Shown in pieces: positions 1-9,547 of a stretch of 64,000 bases of DNA. A model generated the notes under the pieces. It worked only from the letters and a program-made list of their open reading frames with translations. It ran no database searches and was not told the DNA's origin. Source of the stretch: Candidatus Sumerlaeota bacterium (GTDB taxonomy: Bacteria > Sumerlaeota > Sumerlaeia > MWCT01 > JAUWMI01); NCBI GenBank assembly GCA_030613245.1, contig JAUWMI010000016.1, forward strand, positions 1 to 64,000, in the 5' to 3' direction. A program made the translations under genes and the position numbers. Position 1 is the stretch's first letter, and every line of letters starts with the position of its first letter.

Positions 1-1
1 T

Positions 2-2830
2 CAAGAGCAGGTTCGTCTTGAGGAAAGTGAAGAAGTTTATGGGGGGTATGATGATTCAAAGGTTCCATGGGTTCGTGATTGGTCACAGTTTATAACAAGA
101 TTGAATTACGTGCCCGGTTCTTCATACGGGGTTGTGATAGCTGGCTACAGTGCTGTGGTTGATGGTTTTGAGATATCAGGAGCTGATCGTTCATACTCTG
201 GAGTGTATGGAGGTGATTATACAGTAAAGAATTGTGAAGTGAGCGGCTGTTTCATAGGCATAAATGGTGGGAAGTATATCATTAACAATATAGTCTATAG
301 GAACAGAGGAGAAGGCATCTGGGGCTATATGACTGATCTTGCGCAGGATAACATAGTGATGTGGAATGGTGGCTTTGGTATGAAGGGCGTGGACCAGGCG
401 ATTGGCAACATTGTTATGTTCAATTATAAAGGTATACAGGCATGGGATGTAATCCGGGATAATATTGTACGGTGTAACAGGCGGTCAGGGATTGTGCCGG
501 GTTGGGACTGCGTGATTGAGGGGAATGTGATATCAGACACGGGTTGGGATGCCGCGATAGAGGGTGGTACACTGAACGGTGCGATACGGGATAATATCAT
601 AACGCGCTGTTATCGAGGGATTGTGTTCAGCGAGGGGAATCCTGAGATACACAATAACGTGATAGCAGGCTGTGGGTGGGGAATAACGTCAAGCAGCGGC
701 TGGCCGGAGATCAGGAATTGTATTTTCTGGAACAATGCGGATGATCTGCGTTACGAGCCGTGGGATATCAAGTATTGCCTTACAGGAGAGGGATATCCAG
801 GAGAGGGGAATATCAGCGTTGATCCGAAGTTTATGGGGTGGGGAGAGTTTACGCTGGAGAATCCGCTGTATGTGGACGTGAACTACGCGGGAGAGGAAGA
901 AGATGGAACGACAGCGCGCCCATATACAGCGATCTGGAAGGCGCTGGCAGCCTATGATTTTCATCTGAGTGAAGGCTCGCCGTCTATAGGAGCGGGCGAA
1001 GGCGGCGTGGATATGGGAGCGTATCCCGGAGTTGCTTCATATCCCTCGCTGCATAGCCCGACGGCACGGATAGATGTTCTGCCAGGGACATATCATGAGT
1101 GGAATTTGCATCCAGGGAATCGAGTGTGGCTGCGGGCGGCTCAGGGGCCAGACGTAACGGTAATTAAGGGTAGCGGAAATAGCCATCTTACGCCGCGCAT
1201 ATTTCAGCTAACCGATCGAGCCATAATAGATGGCTTTACAATCAATGGTGCATCGGACGGGACGTATGGAGTGGATTGCGAGCACGGGAGTGAGGAGGAG
1301 CATCTGCGCCCGGTGGTGATGAATTGTATTCTAAAAAACTGCGGCAACAGTAGTATATTAGGAGAGTATTGGGGTCACCCGCAGGTAATATCGTGCCTGG
1401 TTTATTATAATATCCGCGGCTTACATTTTGATCATCTCTGTGACGTGGTGAACAGCATAGCGTATAGGAATGATGAGGGAATAGCAGTACGCAACAATAC
1501 AGGAGATTTCCGGATACGTAATTGCATATTCTGGGGAAACAGCAGAGCGGACGACTTAGTTGATGACCGCTTGGGATACATGAAGTACTGCGACACAGGT
1601 GGGCCAATAACTATAATGGATCCAACGAACCTGAGCGAGGATCCGAAGTTTGTAGGCGGAGGAGATTTTCATCTGGGCTGGGATTCGCCGTGCAGGAATC
1701 GGGGGACAGAGGAGATTGCCCCGGTCTTCGACCCGGAAGGGCGTCTTCGCGGACAGGGTAAGGTGGTTGACATTGGGCTGTATGAATATGAAGAGGGCTG
1801 GGTGTGGGATTATGACGATGGAACCACGGAGGGCTGGCAGAGCGCGAGTGTCCCGTTGGCCTTTGCAGAACCTGAGTTTTCGTGGAGCGATGGTGGACTG
1901 CTGGTGCGTGCTACGAGCAACACGGATTGCTTCGGCTTCTGGCTGAACTCAATGAGGGAGATCGCCTACGTCGAGGATTCAGTATACGAGCTCCGCTGGG
2001 AGACGAAACGGACGGTAAGTGGATTGAGTCATTATCCCGTAATGCGGCTTCGGACTAATACAGATAACCTGGAAGAATCAACGATGTACGTAGTAAACGA
2101 CAGCGGGGAGTTGACAAGCGGGACACAGACAGGCGTCTATACGCTCTACCTGGTGAGACCGGAACAGTTCCTTCAATATCCGGGACAGGGATATAGAAAG
2201 CTCTCAGAAGCGGCGCGATTGCTTCTGGCGTTTGATATGCTGAATTTCGATGAAGCAGGGGATCCCGAAGCGGAGATTGTGCTTGATGATATCGAAGTGA
2301 AACACAGCCGTTTCCGCAAAGATTGGCAAGCGCAGGAATTGATGAACTGGGAATTTGAGAGCGGTGAGGAGGGCTGGACGCCGAGCGGAGAGATCGAGCC
2401 ATTCACAGCGCCGCAAGACTCCTGGACATCAGGTATGCTGGCCCTGCAATCAACAACCAATACCAATTGTTTCGGGTTCTGGCAGAGTCAGGTGATAGAA
2501 CTGCCAACCACAGCGACCCAGAGCTTGCTTCTCGCCACCTTTACGGTGAAATCGGATGAGGAGGCAGGAGTGAGTCCATTACCAATTACGCGGCTGCGGA
2601 TAATCAGGGAGGATTCAAGCGAGGTGGTGGTAAAGACAATCGAGGGCAAAGGCTCGCGATCACCGGGAACAGAGCCACGCGACTACACGGTATGCTACTG
2701 GCTTGCAGCGGAGAGTGAACCACACCGTCTGCGACTGGCATTCGACCTTATGAACTTCAATCCCAAAGCCTCTGCCACCGCAACCCTGTTCCTTGACAAC
2801 GTCAAACTCGATTTGCTTTCGCGACCATAG
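2..2830 (+). CDS. Right-handed beta-helix surface protein with two C-terminal repeat domains (5' end outside window)
   Basis: The reading frame is open from the window edge to the stop at 2830, so about 942 residues are visible and the start lies upstream; the TTG at 101 is internal. The first two thirds are short turns rich in N, G, I and V (recurring patterns such as DNIV, NNVIAG, RNCIFW), typical of right-handed parallel beta-helix proteins of the NosD/pectate-lyase-like fold. Such proteins are usually exported and bind or cleave polysaccharide, but I see no catalytic signature. From about base 1800 there are two copies of a domain of about 160 residues. Both carry a GW near the start, NT-x-CFGFW (bases 1928-1942 and 2468-2482), a P-x-x-RLR segment and a LAFD-x-(M/L)-x-NF segment, ending in LD(D/N). 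This resembles a jelly-roll carbohydrate-binding module; I do not recognise the family. Substrate unknown. Confidence 0.85.
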   Translation, partial: QEQVRLEESEEVYGGYDDSKVPWVRDWSQFITRLNYVPGSSYGVVIAGYSAVVDGFEISGADRSYSGVYGGDYTVKNCEVSGCFIGINGGKYIINNIVYRNRGEGIWGYMTDLAQDNIVMWNGGFGMKGVDQAIGNIVMFNYKGIQAWDVIRDNIVRCNRRSGIVPGWDCVIEGNVISDTGWDAAIEGGTLNGAIRDNIITRCYRGIVFSEGNPEIHNNVIAGCGWGITSSSGWPEIRNCIFWNNADDLRYEPWDIKYCLTGEGYPGEGNISVDPKFMGWGEFTLENPLYVDVNYAGEEEDGTTARPYTAIWKALAAYDFHLSEGSPSIGAGEGGVDMGAYPGVASYPSLHSPTARIDVLPGTYHEWNLHPGNRVWLRAAQGPDVTVIKGSGNSHLTPRIFQLTDRAIIDGFTINGASDGTYGVDCEHGSEEEHLRPVVMNCILKNCGNSSILGEYWGHPQVISCLVYYNIRGLHFDHLCDVVNSIAYRNDEGIAVRNNTGDFRIRNCIFWGNSRADDLVDDRLGYMKYCDTGGPITIMDPTNLSEDPKFVGGGDFHLGWDSPCRNRGTEEIAPVFDPEGRLRGQGKVVDIGLYEYEEGWVWDYDDGTTEGWQSASVPLAFAEPEFSWSDGGLLVRATSNTDCFGFWLNSMREIAYVEDSVYELRWETKRTVSGLSHYPVMRLRTNTDNLEESTMYVVNDSGELTSGTQTGVYTLYLVRPEQFLQYPGQGYRKLSEAARLLLAFDMLNFDEAGDPEAEIVLDDIEVKHSRFRKDWQAQELMNWEFESGEEGWTPSGEIEPFTAPQDSWTSGMLALQSTTNTNCFGFWQSQVIELPTTATQSLLLATFTVKSDEEAGVSPLPITRLRIIREDSSEVVVKTIEGKGSRSPGTEPRDYTVCYWLAAESEPHRLRLAFDLMNFNPKASATATLFLDNVKLDLLSRP

Positions 2831-2880
2831 CCAAGTGCCCTGATTTGTAGTTGTGGTGACACATCTTAATTCGAATGCTC

Positions 2881-2952
2881 TTGAGACTCTTCACTTCGTT
2901 CAGAGTGACAAAAAAGGTCATTCTTCGTTCGCCGCGGCGGACTCAGGATGAC
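2881..2952. repeat. Possible short interspersed palindromic repeat
   Basis: Two adjacent imperfect hairpins lie between the beta-helix gene and folE: ACTCT/AGAGT arms at 2886-2890 and 2902-2906, and GTCAT/ATGAC arms at 2917-2921 and 2948-2952. The composition (CTTCGTTC, CGCCGCGGCGG, CTCAGGATGAC) resembles dispersed intergenic repeats found in many bacterial genomes. Only one copy is visible in this window, so repeat status is inference. It could also act as a terminator for the upstream gene, although it lacks a clean T-tract. Confidence 0.3.
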
Positions 2953-3035
2953 GTGCAGAAAGAATTTTTAAACAGGCACCATTATTATTTTTCGGAAGTT
3001 ATATGTGGTAGCACTTTAGCGTTCGACGAGGTGCA

Positions 3036-3617
3036 ATGATGAATCGGAAATCGGAGTCGAGTATGAAAGACCTTATTCGCGAGTTGATTGTACAGCTTGG
3101 TGAAGATCCGTCGCGTGATGGCTTGAAGAAAACCCCAGAACGTGTGGCGGAGATGCTGCGGTTCCTGACATCAGGCTATCGCATGGAACTCAGCGAGGTA
3201 ATTAATGGCGCAGTATTTGAAGAGAAGTTTGACGAAATGGTGGCAGTGAAGCACATCCATTTTTACAGTTTGTGCGAGCATCATCTTCTGCCTTTTTTCG
3301 GTGTCTGCCATGTCGGCTATATTCCGGACGGTCGCCTGCTGGGATTGAGCAAAATTCCGCGCATTGTAGATATGTTCGCGAAGCGGTTCCAGCTGCAAGA
3401 ACGTATGACTGCCCAGATAGCGGAAGCGATCAATGAGGTGCTAAAGCCCAAGGGTGTGGGTGTGGTTACGGAGGCGTCCCACCTGTGCATGATCATGCGT
3501 GGAGTGCAGAAGCAGGAATCCAAGACGGTTACCAGCGCAATGCTGGGTGGGTTTCGCGAAAATCCGAGGACTCGCGCGGAATTTCTTAGCCTGATTGGCT
3601 CAGCCGGATTGCCTTAG
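3036..3617 (+). CDS. folE: GTP cyclohydrolase I
   Basis: 193 residues, the usual length for bacterial GTP cyclohydrolase I. The enzyme converts GTP to 7,8-dihydroneopterin triphosphate, the entry step to tetrahydrofolate and, in some bacteria, to queuosine-type deazapurines. The zinc site is visible: Cys80 and His82/83 in SLCEHH and Cys151 in SHLCMIMRG. The conserved [12 protein letters not shown] and [22 protein letters not shown] blocks follow in order. The ATG at 3036 has a GAGG-type ribosome site just upstream; the second ATG one codon later is equally possible. The PduS-like gene starts 56 bases downstream on the same strand, so the two may be co-transcribed, but no functional link is known. 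Confidence 0.97.
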   Translation: MMNRKSESSMKDLIRELIVQLGEDPSRDGLKKTPERVAEMLRFLTSGYRMELSEVINGAVFEEKFDEMVAVKHIHFYSLCEHHLLPFFGVCHVGYIPDGRLLGLSKIPRIVDMFAKRFQLQERMTAQIAEAINEVLKPKGVGVVTEASHLCMIMRGVQKQESKTVTSAMLGGFRENPRTRAEFLSLIGSAGLP

Positions 3618-3673
3618 CTGGTCGCCCTACTCATTAACAATAAGTACACTCCTAGCGGTTTTGTGGAGAATTA

Positions 3674-4996
3674 ATGATTACGCTGGACATGATACGCCAG
3701 GCTGGAGTGATCGGGGCTGGTGGCGCTGGCTTTCCCGCCTATGCAAAGTTACGCACGCCCGTGGAGTTTGTGATTGCCAATGGCTCCGAGTGTGAACCGC
3801 TGCTGTGTGTAGACCAGCAGCTGATGGCAACCTTCCCTGAGGAAATTATCCGTGGACTCGAGATCGCAATGGAATTGACCGGTGCTCCGCGCGGAATTCT
3901 CGGGGTCAAGCAGAAGTATAGCGAGGCGATTGGGGCACTGGAAGTGGCGATGGCAGGTGCGCGGGCTGCTCTTTCGCTAGTGCCGCTCCGCGATTTCTAT
4001 CCTGCGGGTGACGAGCAGATTCTTGTTTTTGAAACCACGCGTCGCATTGTCCCCGAAGCCGGACTTCCACTCGACGTCGGGTGCGTGGTGTTTAACGTTG
4101 GGACATTGCGAAATATTGCAGTGGCTGCAGAAGGCACGCCTGTTACGCATCGCTTCGTGTCGGTACTGGGCGCTGTGAAAACCCCAAAAACCCTGAACCT
4201 GCCTATTGGGTCCCTGGCCAGCGAGGCCCTGGAGATGTGCGATGGGCCAAGTGTGAGGAACTATATTATCCTGGACGGCGGCCCCATGATGGGACGTATG
4301 AGCACTGGATACGTTCTCAAGACCACTACGGATTTACTCGTATTGCCCGTTTCGCACAGCCTCTCGGAGCAGAAGCAGCTGACCCGTGAAGCTCACTATC
4401 GCTATAGCATGTCGGTGTGCGACCAGTGTTTTGCTTGCACTGAGGTATGTCCACGTTACTTGCTCGGGCATCGGCTGGAGCCGCACATCGTGATGCGTGA
4501 CGTGGCGAACGGCATTCACATTGATCGGTACAAGCATTTTCTTGCAATGGCATATCTTTGCTGCCATTGTGATCTGTGCCGTGTCTGGGGGTGTCCTGTG
4601 AATCTGTCGCCGGGGGAAGTGATGCTGGATCTCAAGGCGAAGTTGCGTGCAGCTCAAATCCCGAATCCATATACAGCGCGTGATTGTACTTTGCGCGACA
4701 TGCGCAACGGCAGGTCGCCGTCAGTGAAAAGTCTGACGAAACGCATGGGTCTTTTGCCCTACGACGTTCCTGCCCCCATTGACACTCGTACCCAAAATGT
4801 GAAAGAGGTAAAAGTATCGCTGCACCAGCATATTGGCTCTCCATGTGTTGCAGCGGCTAAGGTTGGAGATAGGGTGCGGCAAGGCCAGATTATTGGCACA
4901 GTGGAAGAATCGCAACTGGGAGTACCCATACATGCAAGCATCAACGGGCGCGTGGAGCAGATTACACGAGACTATATTCATATCATTGCAGAGTAG
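3674..4996 (+). CDS. PduS/RnfC-like Fe-S flavoprotein, candidate electron-input protein
   Basis: 440 residues. The N-terminus has GAGGAGFP (residues 14-21) and ANGSECEPLL (about 35-44), the flavin/NADH-binding signature shared by NuoF, RnfC and the cobalamin reductase PduS. An SLBB-like region follows. Two iron-sulfur motifs come next: CX2CX2CX3CP at residues 249-259, and a PduS-style cluster with Cys296, 299, 302 and 307. A barrel-sandwich domain closes the protein (about 376-440, with GDRVRQGQIIG and HASINGRV). In RnfC that domain is N-terminal; in PduS it is C-terminal, as here. No microcompartment shell, diol dehydratase or other rnf genes are nearby. Instead nuoA starts 197 bases downstream and that nuo operon lacks nuoEFG. 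The family match is seen; a role in feeding complex I is inference. Confidence 0.85.
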   Translation: MITLDMIRQAGVIGAGGAGFPAYAKLRTPVEFVIANGSECEPLLCVDQQLMATFPEEIIRGLEIAMELTGAPRGILGVKQKYSEAIGALEVAMAGARAALSLVPLRDFYPAGDEQILVFETTRRIVPEAGLPLDVGCVVFNVGTLRNIAVAAEGTPVTHRFVSVLGAVKTPKTLNLPIGSLASEALEMCDGPSVRNYIILDGGPMMGRMSTGYVLKTTTDLLVLPVSHSLSEQKQLTREAHYRYSMSVCDQCFACTEVCPRYLLGHRLEPHIVMRDVANGIHIDRYKHFLAMAYLCCHCDLCRVWGCPVNLSPGEVMLDLKAKLRAAQIPNPYTARDCTLRDMRNGRSPSVKSLTKRMGLLPYDVPAPIDTRTQNVKEVKVSLHQHIGSPCVAAAKVGDRVRQGQIIGTVEESQLGVPIHASINGRVEQITRDYIHIIAE

Positions 4997-5017
4997 CGGT
5001 GCGGCAATGGGGAATTT

Positions 5018-5051
5018 ATTCTGTTTGCTTTATCTTTTTCTGAGACAGAAT
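5018..5051 (+). terminator. Weak inverted repeat after the PduS-like gene
   Basis: ATTCTGT (5018-5024) and ACAGAAT (5045-5051) can pair around a 20-base T-rich loop, starting 21 bases after the stop codon. The stem is short and no T-run follows, so it is at best a weak terminator. If it works, it would separate the PduS-like gene from nuoA. Confidence 0.2.
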
Positions 5052-5113
5052 CACTTGGTTTTTATTTTGGCTGTCTTGCCATTTCATCCTGCCAAATTCC
5101 AGAAACTAAAATA

Positions 5114-5141
5114 TTGACACTTTGATTTTCATGGTTATGCT
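5114..5141 (+). promoter_or_regulatory. Predicted sigma-70 promoter for the nuo operon
   Basis: A perfect -35 box TTGACA (5114-5119) is followed after 16 bases by TATGCT (5136-5141), about 50 bases before nuoA. A strong AGGAGG ribosome site stands just upstream of the nuoA ATG. This suggests that nuo transcription can start here even if some read-through from the PduS-like gene occurs. Confidence 0.55.
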
Positions 5142-5193
5142 CAGAGCCTGTGTGCTCTACAGGAGAGAAGTTCTATAAGGAGGCGCTTCAGCG

Positions 5194-5646
5194 ATGTTGT
5201 TTGATTTTGCTAACGTTTTGGCGTTCGTGCTGGTGAGTGTGGCATTTATCTACGGCACGCTGTTGGCCACAAGGTTGATTCGGCCAAAGAAGTACCTTCG
5301 CGATAAGGCCGCGATCTACGAATGTGGAGAACCCACCATAGGAAGCTCGTGGATTCGTTTTAACATTCGCTTCTATACGATTGCGCTGGTGTTTCTCATA
5401 TTTGATGTAGAGGTGGTATTTCTCTTTCCGGTGGTAGTGGTGCTCAGACAGCAAGGCCTGCTGGCATTTAGCGAGATTGTCGTTTTTGTGGTGGTGCTTG
5501 CGGTCGGACTCATCTACGCCTGGAGATTTGGCAACCTGGACTGGATTCGTGGGGGCGAGGCCAAGGAGGAGCTCGAGGATGCCTCAGAGGGAAAGAAAAC
5601 AGCGTACGGCTCGCTTGAAGCTGGCCAAGAGGATCTGAGCAAATGA
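5194..5646 (+). CDS. nuoA: NADH-quinone oxidoreductase subunit A
   Basis: 150 residues with three membrane helices. It shows the conserved YECGEP segment in the loop after helix 1 and the [13 protein letters not shown] segment of helix 2, both diagnostic of NuoA. It is a small membrane-arm subunit at the junction with the hydrophilic arm of complex I. A strong AGGAGG lies upstream of the ATG. The stop overlaps the start of nuoB by four bases (ATGA), implying translational coupling. The last 40 residues are a charged tail rich in E and K, longer than in many NuoA proteins. Confidence 0.97.
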   Translation: MLFDFANVLAFVLVSVAFIYGTLLATRLIRPKKYLRDKAAIYECGEPTIGSSWIRFNIRFYTIALVFLIFDVEVVFLFPVVVVLRQQGLLAFSEIVVFVVVLAVGLIYAWRFGNLDWIRGGEAKEELEDASEGKKTAYGSLEAGQEDLSK

Positions 5647-6248
5647 GCGACGGCTCGGACAAGAAAGTTAAGGGCAATGAAGTGGACCCATCGGGCGAGA
5701 GTTCTCGTATGTCCATTGCGGAGCAGAAGATTGAGGAGTTGCGAGCGCTGGTCGCACGATTCGGCCCAACTCGTAAAGTAGTGATTGCACCAATGGATTT
5801 CGTTATAAACTGGTCGCGCCTCAGTTCGCTGTGGCCTATGACGTTTGGGCTGGCATGTTGCGCCATTGAAATGATGGCCACGGGAGCCCCGCGGTTTGAC
5901 ATTGATAGATTTGGGGCAGGCGCATTCCGCCCAACACCGCGTCAGGCTGACATGATGATAGTCGCTGGTACGGTGAATTACAAAATGGCCCCACGCGTCA
6001 AACGTCTCTACAATCAGATGGCAGAACCTAAATATGTGATTGCTATGGGCGCATGTGCCATTAGCGGGGGACCATATTACAAATACGGATACCACGTGTT
6101 GAAAGGCGTGGACAAGATAATTCCGGTGGATGTTTACGTGCCGGGATGCCCACCGAGGCCGGAAGCATTGCTTGACGGCCTGATGAAGTTGCAGGCGAAG
6201 ATTCGCGCCTCTTCGTTCGCTGATCGATGGCAGGAACATGGACGCTAA
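5643..6248 (+). CDS. nuoB: NADH-quinone oxidoreductase subunit B
   Basis: 201 residues. NuoB carries cluster N2, the last iron-sulfur centre before quinone. The ligands are visible: the tandem Cys72-Cys73 in [10 protein letters not shown], Cys138 in MGACAISGG and Cys169 in VPGCPPRPE. The N-terminal 25 residues are a polar extension before the conserved core. It overlaps nuoA by four bases and nuoC by eleven, so the three are coupled. Confidence 0.98.
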   Translation: MSDGSDKKVKGNEVDPSGESSRMSIAEQKIEELRALVARFGPTRKVVIAPMDFVINWSRLSSLWPMTFGLACCAIEMMATGAPRFDIDRFGAGAFRPTPRQADMMIVAGTVNYKMAPRVKRLYNQMAEPKYVIAMGACAISGGPYYKYGYHVLKGVDKIIPVDVYVPGCPPRPEALLDGLMKLQAKIRASSFADRWQEHGR

Positions 6249-6714
6249 AGAAATCTACACACGGCTAGTATCTCAGTTCGGGTCAGAGCGCATTCTGGCT
6301 TTTCGCGATGACGCAGCGGGCGACCCATTTGTGCTCATTCGGCCAGAATCAGTGCGTGGGGTCATGCAGTTTCTTCGTAGCGAGCAGTCACTCGATTTTG
6401 ATTTTCTCTCCCTGATTACAGGGGTGGACTACCCGGATCAGCTGACCGTGGTTTATCATTTGTTCTCGTATTCGCAGACGCACAAACTTGTGGTGAAGGT
6501 TGAACTTCCCAGGGCTTCTCCTCGGGTAGACACGGTGGAAAGTATCTGGCCCACAGCAAACTGGCAGGAGAGGGAAACATTCGACTTGCTCGGCGTAGAA
6601 TTTGTGGGCCATTCGAATCTGCGCAGAATTCTTCTCCCCGAGGATTGGGATGGGCATCCACTGCGCAAGGACTATCAACAGCCCGATGAATACCATGGGG
6701 TCTCTAACTGGTGA
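6238..6714 (+). CDS. nuoC: NADH-quinone oxidoreductase subunit C
   Basis: 158 residues, a separate NuoC rather than a NuoCD fusion. The family signature is present near the C-terminus: [14 protein letters not shown] followed by [19 protein letters not shown]. NuoC is a hydrophilic-arm subunit that packs beside NuoD. The ATG at 6238 lies within the end of nuoB. A gap of 73 bases separates it from nuoD. Confidence 0.97.
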   Translation: MDAKEIYTRLVSQFGSERILAFRDDAAGDPFVLIRPESVRGVMQFLRSEQSLDFDFLSLITGVDYPDQLTVVYHLFSYSQTHKLVVKVELPRASPRVDTVESIWPTANWQERETFDLLGVEFVGHSNLRRILLPEDWDGHPLRKDYQQPDEYHGVSNW

Positions 6715-6787
6715 CACCCGTTGAGCGGATTCGAGTGGCCGGTAGTGTGAGAGATTGAGTCTGGTGTGATACCACAATGGCAATGAG

Positions 6788-7924
6788 GTGGAATCGCTGA
6801 CCGTGCAGGATTTTCTACAAACCGAAGAAATCCTTGTCAACATGGGGCCCCAGCACCCCAGTACGCATGGAGTGCTACGGCTGGTGATCAGAACTGATGG
6901 GGAGATGGTGCGCGAGACGTATACCCACATCGGCTATCTGCACCGCTGTGCCGAGAAGATTGGTGAGAATCTAACCTACAAGCAATTCGTTCCTTATACA
7001 GATCGTTTGGATTATCTCGCCTCAATCAACAATAATCTTGGGTTTTGCCTGGCGGTGGAAAATCTAGCGCAGATAGAAGTGCCAGAGCGCGCCGCGTACT
7101 TGCGGGTCATGGGTGCGGAGATGAACCGAATCGCGAGCCATCTGGTTTCGTACGGAACGTTAGGGATGGAAGCCGGGGCGTTCACCCCGTTTTTTTATGG
7201 GTTCCGTGAACGCGAGCAACTGGTCGCAATTATTGAGAAGATGTGCGGCGCGCGGCTGACGTATCACTACGCTCGTCTGGGCGGTGTGATGCGCGACATT
7301 ACGCCGGAGATTGCACGGGATACTCGCGAGTTCGTTCGCACCATGGAACAGCGCTGGGAAGAGTACAACACGCTGCTTTCGTTTAACGAGATTTTTATCA
7401 AGCGCACGGCAAACGTGGGTATCATTCCACGCGACATGGCCATTGGCTATGGCCTAACCGGGCCGTGCTTGCGGGGGTCTGGCGTCGAGTGGGATCTCAG
7501 AAAGGACGATCCTTATTCGCTTTATGAGCGCTTCGCTTTTACCGTTCCCTACGGTGATGGACGCATGGGCACGGTCGGGGATAGCTGGGATCGCTACTGG
7601 GTGCGAATGGTGGAAATCAAGGAGAGTCTGAAAATCATTACGCAGGTGCTCGATGGGTTGCCTGAAGGGCCAATTATGGGAAAGGTGCCACGGGTGCTTA
7701 AGTTGCCGGTTGGTGAGGCATATATGCGTGTTGAGAATCCGCGTGGTGAGTTAGGCTTTTATCTGGTGAGCGACGGAGGAACGAAGCCCTACCGGCTGCG
7801 CATTCGAGGCCCCTCATTCTGTAATCTTTCGATCATGAACGCGTTGGGGCGCGAGTGTCTGGTTGCTGATGTTGTTATGATTCTCGGTAGTATTGACGTC
7901 GTGCTCGGAGAGGTTGACCGGTAA
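6788..7924 (+). CDS. nuoD: NADH-quinone oxidoreductase subunit D (49 kDa)
   Basis: 378 residues, the normal size for a free NuoD. It begins with a GTG codon; the conserved NMGPQHPSTHGVLRL block begins about residue 18. The quinone-site region and the C-terminal GSIDVVLGEVDR end typical of NuoD are present. NuoD forms the quinone pocket with NuoB. In most operons nuoE, nuoF and nuoG follow; here only 82 bases separate the stop from nuoH and I see no remnant of those genes in them. The GTG start is weakly supported by a GAGG that abuts it. Confidence 0.97.
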   Translation: MESLTVQDFLQTEEILVNMGPQHPSTHGVLRLVIRTDGEMVRETYTHIGYLHRCAEKIGENLTYKQFVPYTDRLDYLASINNNLGFCLAVENLAQIEVPERAAYLRVMGAEMNRIASHLVSYGTLGMEAGAFTPFFYGFREREQLVAIIEKMCGARLTYHYARLGGVMRDITPEIARDTREFVRTMEQRWEEYNTLLSFNEIFIKRTANVGIIPRDMAIGYGLTGPCLRGSGVEWDLRKDDPYSLYERFAFTVPYGDGRMGTVGDSWDRYWVRMVEIKESLKIITQVLDGLPEGPIMGKVPRVLKLPVGEAYMRVENPRGELGFYLVSDGGTKPYRLRIRGPSFCNLSIMNALGRECLVADVVMILGSIDVVLGEVDR

Positions 7925-8006
7925 TTAGGTAGTGAGCTCCTTTTGTGCGTCTACTGAAAGTGGCACGTAGCGCATCAGACTTTTTATACACGGACGTCCA
8001 TTCGCA

Positions 8007-9041
8007 ATGCAATCGTACATTGATGCGTTGATTCAGAACATTGGAATTCTTCAGCAGGTGCCTCCGCTGATTATCTATACGGCGGCAATCCTGCTGGGAT
8101 GCGCGGTTGTGTTTGGTTATATTTCTGTTGTGGCGATGATCATGATTTATGCCGAACGCAAGGTAGCAGGTCATATGCAGTCACGCTATGGGCCGATGCG
8201 TGTTGGCCCACACGGGATTCTCCAGTCTGTTGCCGACTCAATCAAGCTCTTGTTGAAAGAAGATACTGTGCCCGATAAGGCGCACCGCTTTCTCTTCAAG
8301 CTGGCGCCGTTGCTTGTGTTTGCGGGTGCATTTGTACCGTTTGCAGTGCTCCCATTCAGCGAGCATCTGGTAATCAGCAGGATGAACATAGGTATCTTTT
8401 ACATTCTGTCGCTCGCAGCAATCGAGGTGATTGGCGTCATCATGGCCGGGTGGGCGTCAGGCAGCAAGTGGTCGCTTTACGGCGGGATGCGGCTCGCTGC
8501 GCAGATGGTGAGCTACGAAATTCCGATGGCCCTCGCCGTACTGACCGTGGTGGCGTTCAGCGGGCACCTGGGGTTACACGAAATTACGCATGCGCAGGGC
8601 AAATGGCCGTGGGAATGGTTTGCCAGTCCACTCAAGAGTCCGTTCACGGCGGTGGGCTTTGTTGTGTTTTATATCGCAGGGCTGGCCTCAACCAAGCGTT
8701 TGCCCTTTGATCTTCCAGAAGCCGAGTCGGAGCTGGTGGCTGGTTTTCATACAGAATACAGTGGAATGCGATTTGCCTACTTCTTCATTGGAGAATATAC
8801 GGCAATGTACGTAGTGTGCGCAGCGACGGCAGTGCTGTTCCTAGGAGGCTGGAATGGGCCTTTCCCTGGAGTTGTCAATATGCTCGGCAAGACGTTTTTC
8901 CTCCTGTTTGTGATGATCTGGCTGCGCTGGACCTTGCCGCGTCTGCGCATTGACCAGGTGATATTCGTCTGCCTTAAGGTGCTGCTCCCGATCTCCTTGA
9001 TCTGCGTAATCGGAGCAGCGTTGCAGGCAGTTTTATTCTAG
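8007..9041 (+). CDS. nuoH: NADH-quinone oxidoreductase subunit H
   Basis: 344 residues with about eight membrane helices. It has the conserved early block YAERKVAGHMQSRYGPMRVGP and the acidic loop with LPFDLPEAESELVAGFHTEYSG, which contributes to the quinone entry channel and links quinone chemistry to the membrane arm. It directly follows nuoD, where nuoEFG would normally intervene. Confidence 0.98.
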   Translation: MQSYIDALIQNIGILQQVPPLIIYTAAILLGCAVVFGYISVVAMIMIYAERKVAGHMQSRYGPMRVGPHGILQSVADSIKLLLKEDTVPDKAHRFLFKLAPLLVFAGAFVPFAVLPFSEHLVISRMNIGIFYILSLAAIEVIGVIMAGWASGSKWSLYGGMRLAAQMVSYEIPMALAVLTVVAFSGHLGLHEITHAQGKWPWEWFASPLKSPFTAVGFVVFYIAGLASTKRLPFDLPEAESELVAGFHTEYSGMRFAYFFIGEYTAMYVVCAATAVLFLGGWNGPFPGVVNMLGKTFFLLFVMIWLRWTLPRLRIDQVIFVCLKVLLPISLICVIGAALQAVLF

Positions 9042-9062
9042 ACCCGGGAGAAACCAGCAGGT

Positions 9063-9494
9063 ATGCGGGCAGTGGCCAATTATTTTCGCGACATTGTGGC
9101 GGCGATCTACACGATTACACTAGGTTTGGGTGTCACAATGAAGTGTTTGTTCAGCAAACCGGTGACCTTGCAATATCCGGATGAACGGCCGGAAGTCCCT
9201 GATGGTTACCGTGGCATTCACACATATGAGATTGAGAAGTGTATTGCCTGCAACTTGTGTGTGCAGATCTGCCCGATCACGTGCATTACGCTTGCTTATG
9301 AGGGGAAGGGGAAAAATGCGGTCATTCATCAATATGACATTGACTATACAAAATGTCTTTTCTGCCATCTCTGCTGTGAAGTGTGCCCAACTGATTGTGT
9401 GCACATGGGCAAGGAGTTCGATCTGGCTAGCTATACCCGTGCAGAATGTGTTATTCCATTCGCAAAGGCAGCTGCAGTTCAAAAACAAGAATAG
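9063..9494 (+). CDS. nuoI: NADH-quinone oxidoreductase subunit I (two 4Fe-4S clusters)
   Basis: 143 residues. Two 8-iron ferredoxin motifs are intact: Cys60, 63, 66, 70 and Cys98, 101, 104, 108. These are clusters N6a and N6b, which pass electrons to N2 in NuoB. The N-terminal amphipathic stretch (to about residue 35) matches the membrane-contact segment of NuoI. In complexes without NuoEFG, NuoI is the outermost Fe-S subunit and the likely docking point for an external electron donor. Confidence 0.98.
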   Translation: MRAVANYFRDIVAAIYTITLGLGVTMKCLFSKPVTLQYPDERPEVPDGYRGIHTYEIEKCIACNLCVQICPITCITLAYEGKGKNAVIHQYDIDYTKCLFCHLCCEVCPTDCVHMGKEFDLASYTRAECVIPFAKAAAVQKQE

Positions 9495-9547
9495 GTCGTG
9501 AGATTCTTCCATGGAAAGTATATGTCAAGTAAAGGTGCTCTGAAGAT

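Noticed and set aside
3674-4996. RnfC of a complete Rnf complex
   Set aside because: No rnfA, B, D, E or G neighbours, and the barrel-sandwich domain is C-terminal as in PduS.
5514-6239. 241-codon - strand open frame
   Set aside because: It mirrors nuoB and the end of nuoA, which have full family motifs; the antisense product is rich in Cys, His and Arg and matches nothing.
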